64,000 bases of DNA, taken from the NCBI GenBank assembly GCA_036500145.1, contig DASYCO010000029.1, forward strand, positions 37,045 to 101,044, read 5' to 3'. The position numbers and the translations under genes were made by a program. This DNA comes from CAMAVH01 sp036500145 (GTDB lineage Bacteria > Pseudomonadota > Alphaproteobacteria > SMXQ01). Below are positions 34,707 through 43,448 of this stretch, in pieces. Every line of letters begins with the position of its first letter. Position 1 is the first letter of the stretch. The notes below the pieces were generated by a model. That model was not told the origin of the DNA and did no database searches. It saw only the letters and a list, made by a program, of their open reading frames with translations.

Positions 34707-35831
34707 TCACTCCGCGCTCTCCTGGGACTTCGGCATCTCCGCCTTGATGTTCTGCCGGGCGACATCCAGCAGGCGGCGACGTTCGACGGACAGCCGCTCC
34801 TCCTGGCCATTGAAGTAAGTGATGCCCGGCCGGGGCACGAGCGTCTCATCGTGATTCGGCACGTCTGTGCGGCGGCTGGTGCGCGGAACCGCCGACCATG
34901 CGGTCTGCCCTTCCTGCGACAGCAGCCAATTGATGTAGACGACTGCGGCGTACGGATTCGGCGCGCGGTCGACAAGGCCGACGCCCCCGAAGCCGGAGCT
35001 CAGCTGCTGCACCTTGAAGAAGCTGTCCGGCACGGTCTCGACGTTCTTCCCGATGCCCTGTGCCTGGAAGATGTCCAGCTGCGCTTCGTCGGCGCCGATC
35101 GCAATGGGATAGCGCCCACGGACCAGCCATTCGGCCTGCTGGCGCTTGTTGTCGCTGAAAACGACGTTATGGCCGAAAAGCTTGAGCAGGAAGTCGTCGC
35201 CGTAGTTCTGAACGAAGGTCTGAGAGGCGCCGTTGCCGGAGCCGCCGAGCCGAGGATCATCCCACACGATCTTACCTGCGAACTGCGGCTTCAGCAGGTC
35301 GGCGGCGGTGACGAGATCCGAATGCTTGACCACGTCCCAGTTGACCAGGATCGGATTTTGCACGGTGCCGTCGAATGCGTAGAACAGGTTCTTGTCGACA
35401 TCCATCCAGCCCGCGCCGAAGCCGCCGAACCATTTGCTGTCATCCTTGATCTCAGGACGCAGAACGGTGTCGAACGGCTGGAACACGCCCTCAGGCTTCA
35501 GCGAATTCAGCGCGGTCGTCGGGCCGGACGCCCAGACGTCCCACGCATACATGCCTGCTTTGCGCTCGCGCAAAAGGCGCGGCACGTCCGTGCGGTTGCT
35601 GGTGCCGCTGAACTGCACCTTGATGTCGGGATATGCCTTATTGAAAGCAGCGACGAAAACCTCGTTGTAGCTTTTCCCAGGCGCGCCGTGCACGACGACG
35701 ATGCCCTCCTGCTTCGCCTTTGCGACGACAGCCGACCAGTCGCTGATGTCGATTGCGTCGGCCGCAAAGGCTGACGACCAGGCCATGCAGCCGAAAAACA
35801 CGCCGGTAATGGCCGGGTAAAAATATTTCAT
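34707..35831 (-). CDS. ABC transporter substrate-binding protein
   Basis: A 374-residue periplasmic receptor. A signal peptide (MKYFYPAITGVFFGCMAWSS, cleaved near AFA-AD, residue 23) precedes SDWSAVVAKAKQEGIVVVHG, typical of this family, and a C-lobe with PYAAVVYINWLLSQEGQTAW. The start at 35831 has GGGGAGA upstream; the longer frame to 35918 is non-conserved. First gene of the importer/oxygenase operon 29344-35831, and the promoter must lie in 35832-36223. Ligand unknown, but the downstream Rieske oxygenase and bicupin make an aromatic or similar acid likely. Confidence 0.9.
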   Translation of the reverse strand: MKYFYPAITGVFFGCMAWSSAFAADAIDISDWSAVVAKAKQEGIVVVHGAPGKSYNEVFVAAFNKAYPDIKVQFSGTSNRTDVPRLLRERKAGMYAWDVWASGPTTALNSLKPEGVFQPFDTVLRPEIKDDSKWFGGFGAGWMDVDKNLFYAFDGTVQNPILVNWDVVKHSDLVTAADLLKPQFAGKIVWDDPRLGGSGNGASQTFVQNYGDDFLLKLFGHNVVFSDNKRQQAEWLVRGRYPIAIGADEAQLDIFQAQGIGKNVETVPDSFFKVQQLSSGFGGVGLVDRAPNPYAAVVYINWLLSQEGQTAWSAVPRTSRRTDVPNHDETLVPRPGITYFNGQEERLSVERRRLLDVARQNIKAEMPKSQESAE

Positions 35832-36143
35832 GATTGTCTCCCCTGCGATTTTAAGCGGCTGCGCCAGCGCGCACGCAATCGGTGCGTTCCGCCGATGCGA
35901 AACGTGGAACAAACTCAATCAGGGCGCGTCAAAACGACCTGCCTCCATCGCTGCCGGCCTGTCATTCGCCCATCCAGACCTAGTGGGACCCGGATGAACG
36001 GCGGGCCCCGGCGCGATGCGGCAACTTGTCGACCGGCGTGCCTAAGCCATTACAAGTCAGTAAGCGCGATGTTCTGCTGAAATTGCATTCGTCTTCCCTG
36101 TGCCTCCACGGCTTATTTGCCGTTGTTCGCTTGTGGCATTATC

Positions 36144-36195
36144 TGTCCGAAAAATACGCTTCACAAGATATTTTTCGGACAATATAAAGTGAAGC
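36144..36195. promoter_or_regulatory. res-like recombination / operator site
   Basis: TGTCCGAAAAATA (36144-36156) and its perfect reverse complement TATTTTTCGGACA (36169-36181) are separated by 12 bases. A second inverted pair GCTTCAC (36158-36164) / GTGAAGC (36189-36195) interlocks with it. Half-site sequence and geometry resemble resolvase-binding subsites of Tn3-type res, and the resolvase gene begins 28 bases later. The rest of the 392-base gap (35832-36223) holds the promoter of the minus-strand importer operon and no gene. Confidence 0.65.
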
Positions 36196-36223
36196 ATTCG
36201 AAATCAATAGGACCGGATAGATC

Positions 36224-36805
36224 TTGGCAATCATCGGATATATTCGAACCTCAAATGCTGGCGACGATCAGGCCGCACAGCTTGCCGCTCTCTCGAATCT
36301 GCCGTGCAGCGAAATATTTCGAGACAACGCATCTTTCAGAAATGATGGATCCGTCGAACTGCAAGGCTTGGCGCTGGCCTTGGAGCATGTGCGAGACGGC
36401 GACATATTGGCCGTGGCGCGCCTCGACCGCTTCGGCAGGTCTCTCTCCCGCACGATCGCCACCGTCAACGAGCTTCTGAATCGCGGCGTGGGATTCATCT
36501 CCGTCGCAGAAGCGATCGACACGACAAGCGACAAAGGGGCCGAGGTCAGGCGCCTGTTTCAGGCCTTGAGCCGGGTGGAAGGCGGCGTCTTCAAAAAGAA
36601 CGGCCGTGCCGGGCTGGTCGCCGCCAATAGCCGCGGCCGTCCTTCCGTGATCACTCCTGAAAAGTTCAAAATCGCCCAATCGCTCATCGAAAGCGGCCTG
36701 ACGGTGCGCGCAGCCGCCCTGCGCATCGAGGTCAGCAAGTCCGTTCTCTACGACGCACTAAAGGCCAGTCCCCGCGAAGCCGATGGACTGGTCGAGGCGG
36801 ACTAG
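36224..36805 (+). CDS. Serine recombinase (resolvase/invertase family)
   Basis: A 193-residue small serine recombinase. The catalytic set is intact: Arg8 and nucleophile Ser10 in GYIRTS, Asp68-Arg69 and Arg72 in RLDRFGRS, matching gamma-delta resolvase positions with a shift of one. The long E-helix region is altered where most relatives have an ER-rich stretch (here RVEGGVFKKNGRAGLVAANSRGRPS). A C-terminal HTH (LTVRAAALRIEVSKSVLYDALK) follows. The start codon is TTG at 36224; no ATG fits. It has a res-like site just upstream but no transposase in the window, so it is probably a relic of a Tn3-like or integrative element, or a free-standing resolvase. Confidence 0.88.
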   Translation: MAIIGYIRTSNAGDDQAAQLAALSNLPCSEIFRDNASFRNDGSVELQGLALALEHVRDGDILAVARLDRFGRSLSRTIATVNELLNRGVGFISVAEAIDTTSDKGAEVRRLFQALSRVEGGVFKKNGRAGLVAANSRGRPSVITPEKFKIAQSLIESGLTVRAAALRIEVSKSVLYDALKASPREADGLVEAD

Positions 36806-36990
36806 CGACCGGCGTAAAGCGAAGCGCTCTCCACGCAAATAGCCGAATTGGGAATCCATGCCGCCGCGTGCCGGCACCGCTTCTTCTCGCGCTCGTTCCG
36901 CGATCATCGCCTCTGAGAAAGCGACAAGCGGCACGGCGTCCTGCAGCGCAGGCGCGAACGCTTCATGCCTTGATTGGCCGGTTTCAGCCC

Positions 36991-37028
36991 CGTCACGGAA
37001 AGCAGCCCTGCCACCGCTTTCCGTGACG
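36991..37028. repeat. 13-bp perfect inverted repeat, 12-base spacer
   Basis: CGTCACGGAAAGC (36991-37003) and GCTTTCCGTGACG (37016-37028). The size and spacer equal those of the res-like repeat at 36144-36181, though the sequence differs. There is no T-run after it, so it is not an ordinary terminator. It lies in the non-coding stretch 36806-37097, where no gene is supportable. Confidence 0.7.
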
Positions 37029-37097
37029 CAGCCTGTGCTGGATGGCGGCGCCCATTCCACTCACAAACTATAAAGCCTTTGCAGACATCTACCCGCT

Positions 37098-37640
37098 TCA
37101 GGTGCCGGAGACACGCTTACGTCGCTCGATCTTGATGCCCTTGATGACTTCTTTAATTGAACCGCACAGCGGCAGGCTAATGCCCGCCGTGTCGGCTTCC
37201 GCGAGCACGATCATCATGTCCTTCTCGGCCCAAGGCATGTCTCGCTGCAGCAGCAAGGTCTCCAGAGGCCAATTCTGCGCGCTGGACTTGAGAAGCGCCT
37301 GACGCAGCGGCTCCTGCTCGACGCCGAGGTTGCGCGCCAGTTTCAGGCCTTCGTCATTGACCGAAATGCACGCCCAGAGGATGAGGTTGTTCACCATCTT
37401 CCCGACCTGGCCAGCGCCAACCGGACCGAGATAGTGGATCGAATCGGAAAAGGCCGCGAAGACCGGCCGGCACGCTTCAAATGTCTCCGCTTCACCGCCT
37501 CCCATGACCAGGAGATTGCCCTTCTCCGCCGCCACTTCCCCTCGGCATAGCGGGGCATCCAACAGCGCCGTGCGGCCGATGCGTTTAGCCAAGTCGCGCA
37601 TATAGGTCGGCGACACCGTCGACGAAATCACGATGACCAA
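37098..37640 (-). pseudogene. 3-hydroxyisobutyrate/6-phosphogluconate-type dehydrogenase, 5'-truncated
   Basis: About 180 codons homologous to the later part of beta-hydroxyacid dehydrogenases: VIVISSTVSPTYMRDLAKRI, then DAPLCRGEVAAEKGNLLVMGGG, then GPVGAGQVGKMVNNLILWACI with the catalytic Lys/Asn. The N-terminal Rossmann NAD-binding part (about 90 residues, GxGxxG) is missing. Reading upstream from 37640 meets a stop codon at once, and the flanking 150 bases hold no trace of it. The break lies about 0.8 kb from the resolvase gene, consistent with deletion or insertion during mobile-element loss. The remaining frame is intact but unlikely to make a working enzyme. Confidence 0.8.
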
Positions 37641-37792
37641 TTACAGGGATTTCAACGGTGAAATTTCGCCTACGTGCTTCCGCTAAATTGAAAAAGCATG
37701 GCGAAAACAAATAGTTAATGGCTACGCCCAACTGAAATGGTGGCCCTAACTGTCAACCGGACGGTCAGCAGCCTCTACGAATCACATTAGCC

Positions 37793-39016
37793 TTAAGGTA
37801 ATTCGTGAAGCTCGAATGGCATCCGGCCCAGGCGCTCCGCGCCGGTCTTGGTGATCACAACCATGTCGCCGCAGCGGATGCTGTCGGCCGCGTCCGGCGG
37901 CATGGCCCCCGGCTTGAGGATGAAGACGTTGTTCTCCTGCAGCGGCAGGTCCAGATGCTTGCTTTGGCTGGTACCGCGGACGTCGCTTTCGCCGCTGATC
38001 AGGGGACGGTCTTCGCCCAGGCCGCGGCCATGCAGCAGCATTCCTTTGGCGACAAGGCCGGATTTCTTGACCTCGCTCTGGTAAAGGGCGACGACCTCGC
38101 GGAAGGTCACCCCTGGCCGCATGAAATCGGTGAGGGTGCCGAACAGGTCGCGGCTCACCTCAAAGCTGTGGCGGTGGCTGTTGGAAAAGGCGCCTAGGCG
38201 CAGCGCCTGAGCCGTCTGGGCGATGTAGCCGCCGGTCTTGGCTTCCAGCTCCAGGTTGATCATGTCGCCCGCCTGCAGAGGCCTGTGGGGCGCGATCCGG
38301 GTGCCCCAGGGCACCTCGCCGTCGCCGGCGCCCCAGTGGGTCATGGAGGGGTAGTCGCCGCCGCCGGCGATGATCGCCTGCCAGATGGCCGCCATGACCA
38401 CGTTCTCGCGCACGCCGACGCGCGCTTCGCGGCGCACCGCGACCATGGCATCCGCCAGCAGCCCGCAGGAGCGGCGGACGAATTCCACCTCCTCCGGCCC
38501 CTTCACGGAGCGGGCGTCCTGCATCAGTTCGGTGGCGGTCTCGAAGCGGGCGTCCGGCAGGGCGGCATAGAGCTTATCGAGGATACCCGAGGGGATGACG
38601 CCTTCCGGCGCACGGGCTAGCCCGCTGAGCCCGGAAATGCCGATCCGGCCCTTCTGCAGACCCAGCTCCTTCAGCCGCGCGATGGTCGGCTCGGCCCAGG
38701 AGCGGTTGGAGGCGCGGATGTCGGTCACCCAATTTTGGGCGATGCCCCACCATTCGACCTCGTTGCGCCCGCGCACGATGGCCGTGACATCGCCCTCGAG
38801 CGGGAAGACCACGGCAACCTCGGTCTGATTGCCGCCGATCTGCGTCAGGTAGCGCACGTCGGCCTGGAAATGGTCCCATTGGCTTTGGTTGGGAAAGCCG
38901 ATGACGGCGTCCAGCCCGACGGCGCGCATCAGCTCGCGGACGCGCCCCCAGCGCCTGGCCTTCTCCGTGTCAGAGAAGGTCGGAAGGTTGAAGCCCCGCT
39001 CGCCGCTGTTGATCAT
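37793..39016 (-). CDS. M24-family (creatinase/Xaa-Pro peptidase-like) protein with degenerate metal site
   Basis: A 407-residue pita-bread-fold protein. The N-terminal domain (FSDTEKARRWGRVRELMRAVGLDAVIGFPN, FQADVRYLTQIGG) is followed by the C-terminal catalytic fold. In metallopeptidases this carries two Asp, one His and two Glu ligands. Here the first Asp is Glu (NLELEAK, near 253), the second is Gln (IAQTAQ), and the glutamate before PG is Lys (ILKPG, near 366). HGRGLGED keeps the histidine near 328. This pattern is like creatinase, which uses no metal. Probable C-N hydrolase rather than a peptidase. Paralogue of 42210-43448. Last gene of the operon 37793-45715, 18 bases after the permease. 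Confidence 0.87.
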   Translation of the reverse strand: MINSGERGFNLPTFSDTEKARRWGRVRELMRAVGLDAVIGFPNQSQWDHFQADVRYLTQIGGNQTEVAVVFPLEGDVTAIVRGRNEVEWWGIAQNWVTDIRASNRSWAEPTIARLKELGLQKGRIGISGLSGLARAPEGVIPSGILDKLYAALPDARFETATELMQDARSVKGPEEVEFVRRSCGLLADAMVAVRREARVGVRENVVMAAIWQAIIAGGGDYPSMTHWGAGDGEVPWGTRIAPHRPLQAGDMINLELEAKTGGYIAQTAQALRLGAFSNSHRHSFEVSRDLFGTLTDFMRPGVTFREVVALYQSEVKKSGLVAKGMLLHGRGLGEDRPLISGESDVRGTSQSKHLDLPLQENNVFILKPGAMPPDAADSIRCGDMVVITKTGAERLGRMPFELHELP

Positions 39017-39034
39017 GATGAGATTGCCCCGATT

Positions 39035-40792
39035 TTAGCGGCGGTAGGCGCCATAGCGGCTGCCGACGATGCGCACCAGGATGGTGAGCAAAAGGAGAAA
39101 CAAGATGAGGACGGTGCCGGCGGCGCCCACCTGAGTGATATTGCCGTCGTCCCACATGCGCCAGATGGCGATGGCCAGCACCTGGTTCTCGTCGCCTTCA
39201 TAGAGGATCAAAGGCTGGCCGGCCTGGCGCACGGCATGGAGCATCACCCAGATCCAGACGCCGACGAAGGTGGGCATCATCAAGGGATACATGACACGCC
39301 ACATCATGCGGAACTGATTGGCGCCTGAGACCAGGGCCGCCTCTTCCAGATCCTTGTGGACCTGCAGCAAGGCCGCGTTCATGGCCCGCGTGCCGTAAGA
39401 CATGAAACCGACGGTGAAGGCGATGGAAATCGCCCAGATGCCGCCGTTGATCTCGATGCCGTAGCGCGTGCCTTCCAGGAACAGCCAGAGGAAGGCGAGC
39501 CCCATGACGATGCCCGGAATGGCATGAGGCAGAAACGCGAGCTGGTCCAGCACATGGCGGCCGGAGAATTTGGACCGCACCGACACCATCGCCACGACGA
39601 AGGACAGCACCACCGTCAGGGTCGAGGTGATCACCACCATTAGCAGGGTGTTGCGCAGCACCGTGCCCATCAGTGGCGAATTCCAGAAGGTCACGTAGTT
39701 CCGCCAGGTCATTAGCTTGAAGACGGCCATGGACGGCGGCTGCAGGAAGGGCAGGAACGAGACGTATAGCAGCGCCAGGAACGGCAGGATGATGGAGAAC
39801 AGCAGGAACAGGAATACCAGGCCGAAAGCGACCCAGCGCCAGGGGCCGAGCTTCAGGAGCTTCGACTGGTAGCCCTTGCCGGTGACCACGGTATAACGCT
39901 CGGAATGGGCGATCAGGCGCGAATAGATGTAGGTGGCCCCCAGCGCCAGGCAGACATAGAGCATGGCCAAGGCGTTGGCCTTGCCGTAGGCCGGCGTGCC
40001 GGAAACCGAATTCAGGATGGCGTAGATCTTCGTCGCGAAGACCGGGATGTTCGCAGGCAGGCCGAGGATGCCGGGCACTTCGAAACCTTCGAGCGCCGTC
40101 ATCGACTGGTAGATCGTGATCGCGACGACGCCCGGCAGCATGAGCTTGAAGGTAATCTTGCGCAGGCGGGAGGCCGGGTTCGCCCCCGACATGGCCGCCG
40201 CCTCTTCCAGCGACGAATCCATCGCCCGCAACAGCGGCAGCAGCATGAGAAAGGCGGTCGGCACCAGACGCAAGCCTTCGACCAGCGTCATGCCCGCCAG
40301 GCTGTAAACGTCGAACAGCGGCGTTTGCAGGCCGGTGACGCTGGCGACGAACTTGTTCATATAGCCGATGCGCGGGCTGGCGAGCAGCACCCAGGCCATG
40401 GCCTGCAGCATACCGGGCATGGCCAAGGTCATGGGCACGCCGGCATAGATCCAAATCTTACCGGGAACGTCCGTGCGCTCCACCAGCCAGGCAAGGGAGA
40501 CCGCCAGGAAAATGCTGATGACGGCGGTGCCGGCGACGTAGATCAGCGTGTTGCCGACCACGTTCAAGATGTCAGGATCGCTCCAGACGTCGGCGTAGTT
40601 CGACCAGCTCAATTCCGACAGGTTGAATTCCGTCGGAATCTTGGCCGTCGAGAAGCTGCCCAGGATCAGGAAGACGAGCGGCGTCAGCACCAGGATGGCG
40701 ACCAGGGCGAAGACCGCCCAATGCCACCAGCCCTGCACCTTCGCGCGCCTGCGCGGCGCGGCGACGATCCGCGGCGCGATCAGCGTCGCCAT
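39035..40792 (-). CDS. ABC transporter permease, fused double-domain
   Basis: A 585-residue membrane protein with two permease halves; docking loops EEAAAMSGANPASRLRK near 200 and EEAALVSGANQFRMMWR near 490. Nearly identical over long stretches to the permease at 1405, so these two are recent paralogues. Here it directly follows its receptor (40814, 21-base gap), whereas the paralogue stands alone. No ATPase lies in this operon. It would have to use the ATPase at 14967, 33564 or one outside the window. Flanked on both sides by M24-like genes of the same operon. Confidence 0.9.
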   Translation of the reverse strand: MATLIAPRIVAAPRRRAKVQGWWHWAVFALVAILVLTPLVFLILGSFSTAKIPTEFNLSELSWSNYADVWSDPDILNVVGNTLIYVAGTAVISIFLAVSLAWLVERTDVPGKIWIYAGVPMTLAMPGMLQAMAWVLLASPRIGYMNKFVASVTGLQTPLFDVYSLAGMTLVEGLRLVPTAFLMLLPLLRAMDSSLEEAAAMSGANPASRLRKITFKLMLPGVVAITIYQSMTALEGFEVPGILGLPANIPVFATKIYAILNSVSGTPAYGKANALAMLYVCLALGATYIYSRLIAHSERYTVVTGKGYQSKLLKLGPWRWVAFGLVFLFLLFSIILPFLALLYVSFLPFLQPPSMAVFKLMTWRNYVTFWNSPLMGTVLRNTLLMVVITSTLTVVLSFVVAMVSVRSKFSGRHVLDQLAFLPHAIPGIVMGLAFLWLFLEGTRYGIEINGGIWAISIAFTVGFMSYGTRAMNAALLQVHKDLEEAALVSGANQFRMMWRVMYPLMMPTFVGVWIWVMLHAVRQAGQPLILYEGDENQVLAIAIWRMWDDGNITQVGAAGTVLILFLLLLTILVRIVGSRYGAYRR

Positions 40793-40813
40793 GTCAGGCC
40801 TCTCCGCGCTGCT

Positions 40814-42166
40814 TCACTGCTTGCATTCCACGCGCGTGGCGTCTTGGTTGTTGCCCGCGTAGGTGATCTCGCAAGCCATGCCGACCTTGAGGTCGCCCGC
40901 CTCGCCCGTCTCGCCGTTGACCGAGATGCGCGAGCGCTCGTCGCTCAGCTTCGCCGTCTGCGCCGAACCGTTGGCCTTGAACTTGAGCGCGTTCTTGGCG
41001 ACCTCGTCGAGCGTGACTTTGACGACCTGCAGCTTGAGGCCCATGCCGCTGTACCAGAGCGGGTCCCAGAACTTGACCAGCTTGTCGAGGTCACCTTCCA
41101 GCACGTCGGGCTCCAGGAGCGCCACGGGACGGCCGAGAATCTCGTCCGGGAAGGCGAGGAACTCGCGCGTCTGCAGATCCTTGTGAACCGGCGGGGCCTG
41201 GAAGGCCGCGAACTGCGCCACTTGGCCTTCCTTCGAGAGGAACCAGTTGGTGAACATGAAGGCGGCGTTCGTATTGCCGCCTTTGACGACGATCAGCTCG
41301 GAGATCGCCATCGGCACCGGCTCTGGGCAGTGCCAGGCGATCGGCGCGCCCTTGTCCATCAGCTGCTTGGTGCGATATTCCGCCGCCGGCAGGACCACGT
41401 TGTACTCGCCGGCGATGGCGAGCTCGATCAAGGCGTTCATGCCTTCCTTGCGGAGCTGCGGCTTGTTGTTGGCGAACAGCTTTTCCGAATAGTCGCGGGT
41501 CCAGGCTTCGCCCTTGCTCTCCCACATGGGCAGCAGCCAGAGATTCGGGCGGTTGCCCATGCCGAGCTTACCGCCGCTCAGCGCCGCATTGGTGACCAGA
41601 TCGTCCCAGGTCTTCGGCAGCTCGGCCTTGGTGACCTTCTGCGTGTTGTAGGACATGCACCAGTAGCGCAGGCGCTGGCCGACCCACCAGCCGTCCTTCT
41701 GCTGCATGTTCGCCGGAACGTTCTTCCAGTTCGGCAGGGCGGAGAGATTCTCAAGAGCGCCGATATCCTTGAACTCGTTGTATTCGGCGCCGATGCCGGA
41801 GATGACGTCGGCGACGACGCGGCCGGCCTTGTAGGAAAGCAGCGGCTTCGTCACGCGGTCGAAGCGCGTGCCGCGCGAATATTTGACGTCGATGTAGGGG
41901 TAGCGCTCATGGAACGGCTGGATGAAGGTCTGGAACTGGTCGAGGTCCTCGGTGCCGGCGATGCGGAGCTGCTTCTCCTTCTTGGCGCCGTCGATCCAGG
42001 CGGCCGGCATCTCCAATTCCTTATCGAGGCCGCTCAGGATGGACTCCGGCAGCTTGGTGTCCTGCAGGATCTTTTGCATTGCCTTCGGCAATTCGGCCGC
42101 CGTCAGCGGCATCGCAGCCAGCCCGAGGCCGATGAAGGCCAAAACTCCCAAGGTCCGCAGCGCCAT
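40814..42166 (-). CDS. ABC transporter substrate-binding protein with extra C-terminal Cys-pair domain
   Basis: A 450-residue periplasmic receptor and paralogue of 9358-10722. A signal peptide (MALRTLGVLAFIGLGL to LTAAE, about residues 1-22) precedes a type II binding fold, then a 75-residue C-terminal beta module ending with C432 and C448 at the same 16-residue spacing as in the paralogue. RYWCM and WHCPEPVP are also conserved. The ATG at 42166 is preferred because GGGGAG sits 6 bases upstream; an ATG at 42172 is too close to it. Operon: between the upstream M24-like gene (43-base gap) and the permease (21-base gap). Confidence 0.88.
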   Translation of the reverse strand: MALRTLGVLAFIGLGLAAMPLTAAELPKAMQKILQDTKLPESILSGLDKELEMPAAWIDGAKKEKQLRIAGTEDLDQFQTFIQPFHERYPYIDVKYSRGTRFDRVTKPLLSYKAGRVVADVISGIGAEYNEFKDIGALENLSALPNWKNVPANMQQKDGWWVGQRLRYWCMSYNTQKVTKAELPKTWDDLVTNAALSGGKLGMGNRPNLWLLPMWESKGEAWTRDYSEKLFANNKPQLRKEGMNALIELAIAGEYNVVLPAAEYRTKQLMDKGAPIAWHCPEPVPMAISELIVVKGGNTNAAFMFTNWFLSKEGQVAQFAAFQAPPVHKDLQTREFLAFPDEILGRPVALLEPDVLEGDLDKLVKFWDPLWYSGMGLKLQVVKVTLDEVAKNALKFKANGSAQTAKLSDERSRISVNGETGEAGDLKVGMACEITYAGNNQDATRVECKQ

Positions 42167-42209
42167 CGTCATCTCCCCTAGATATTTTTTATAGGCGCAA
42201 CGCGCCGAT

Positions 42210-43448
42210 CTAACCGGACACCGCCAGGTCATGCGGCCGCGTGCCCAGGCGGCGACCACCCTTCGCGGTAATCACCACAGTGTCGCCCCAGACGCAGATG
42301 GACGCGCCATCCGCCGTGCTGACCCCCGGCTTGAAGGTGAAGGTCATGTTTTCCTTGAGCACGTAATTGAGATGGCGCGTGTCGCGCGCGCTGCTGGTGA
42401 TGATCGGCCCGTCGTCGCCGGCGCCCTTGCCGTGCATGGTCAGGCGCGCCGTGGCGCCCGCCGCGACGCCGGTTTTGGGCGCCATCTTGGCGACGGCCTT
42501 TTCCGCCACCTGCGACAGCAGGCCGAGGGTGGTGCCGGGCTTGGTCGCCGCCAGGACCTCGTTGAAGACCTCGCGCTGGATCTTGATGAGCTCCTTGTGG
42601 ACCTCGCTCGCTTCTTCGACGAACACCGGCTGCACGCCTTGCGCCTGATAGCCGATCCAGCAGGCTTCGAGCTCGTTGATGATGAGGTCGCCACGCTCGA
42701 GCACGCGGAAGGTCGGACGGGTCAAGGTGCGAACCGCGTTGGGCCCGGAAATCCAATTGCAATGGATCGGCGCTTCGGAGCCGTGCCGCAGCAGGCCGTA
42801 TTGCGTCGCCGCCCATACTTCCCAGTCGACGGCGCCGGCGCGGGCCGCCGCGATTTCGGCTTCATAGCCCTTTTCGATGATCTGTACAGACTTGGTGAGG
42901 CAGGCGATTTCCTCTTCGCTCTTGATGTCGCGGATCGCCTGCAGAACGTCGGTCGCGTCCACGATGTCGCTGTCTGGGAATCCGTCGCGGATGCGCTGCC
43001 AGGTGCCGTGGATGATGAGGCCTTCCGGCGAGCGCGTGCCGCCGATCTCGCCCAGGCCGGTGATGCCGATGCGCGGGCGCTTGAGGCCGAGCTCGCGAAT
43101 GCGCGCGACAATCTGCTTGCCGTAGTCGCGGCGCGCCTCGCGCACGTCGGCCGTCCAGTCCTGGATGCGCGCCGTCCAGCGCGGCACCGCCGAGGTCGCG
43201 ATGGCCGTCACCTCGCCTTCGAGCGGAAAGACAGCCGCGATGTCGGCATCGCCGCCGCCGCCGACATGGGTCAGGTAGCGCGAGTCGGCCTGGAAATCCA
43301 TCGAATGGCCGGTGTTCTGCGGCGTCACGATCACGTCGATGCCCTTCTCGGCCATCGACTTTCGCACGAGCGCCCAGCGCCGGTCGCGCTCCGCCAGCGA
43401 GAAGCGCGGCAGCGGATAGGGCTCTTCCGTCATGTTGCCGTCCTTCAT
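42210..43448 (-). CDS. M24-family (creatinase-like) protein with degenerate metal site
   Basis: A 412-residue pita-bread-fold protein, paralogous to the one at 37793. Segments ALVRKSMAEKGIDVIVTPQN and DFQADSRYLTHVGGGG mark the N-domain. In the C-domain the metal ligands are replaced: NELEACWIGYQAQGVQ (near 257) has Glu and Gln for two Asp, and FTFKPG (near 372) has Lys for Glu. LTMHGKGAGDDGP keeps the histidine. Thus it is likely a metal-independent C-N hydrolase like creatinase. The start at 43448 forms ATGA with the stop of the VOC gene and has GGAGG 7 bases upstream. With the paralogue it brackets the receptor and permease genes. Confidence 0.88.
   Translation of the reverse strand: MKDGNMTEEPYPLPRFSLAERDRRWALVRKSMAEKGIDVIVTPQNTGHSMDFQADSRYLTHVGGGGDADIAAVFPLEGEVTAIATSAVPRWTARIQDWTADVREARRDYGKQIVARIRELGLKRPRIGITGLGEIGGTRSPEGLIIHGTWQRIRDGFPDSDIVDATDVLQAIRDIKSEEEIACLTKSVQIIEKGYEAEIAAARAGAVDWEVWAATQYGLLRHGSEAPIHCNWISGPNAVRTLTRPTFRVLERGDLIINELEACWIGYQAQGVQPVFVEEASEVHKELIKIQREVFNEVLAATKPGTTLGLLSQVAEKAVAKMAPKTGVAAGATARLTMHGKGAGDDGPIITSSARDTRHLNYVLKENMTFTFKPGVSTADGASICVWGDTVVITAKGGRRLGTRPHDLAVSG

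Noticed and set aside
36858..37073. 71-codon frame beside the resolvase gene
   Set aside because: It overlaps the 13-bp inverted repeat and the opposite-strand frame, with no family or ribosome site.
39905..42181. 758-codon plus-strand open frame
   Set aside because: Antisense to the permease and receptor genes; no family-like segments.
37793..43448. Calling the two M24 proteins Xaa-Pro aminopeptidases
   Set aside because: The metal ligands needed for peptidase activity are replaced at three matching positions in both.
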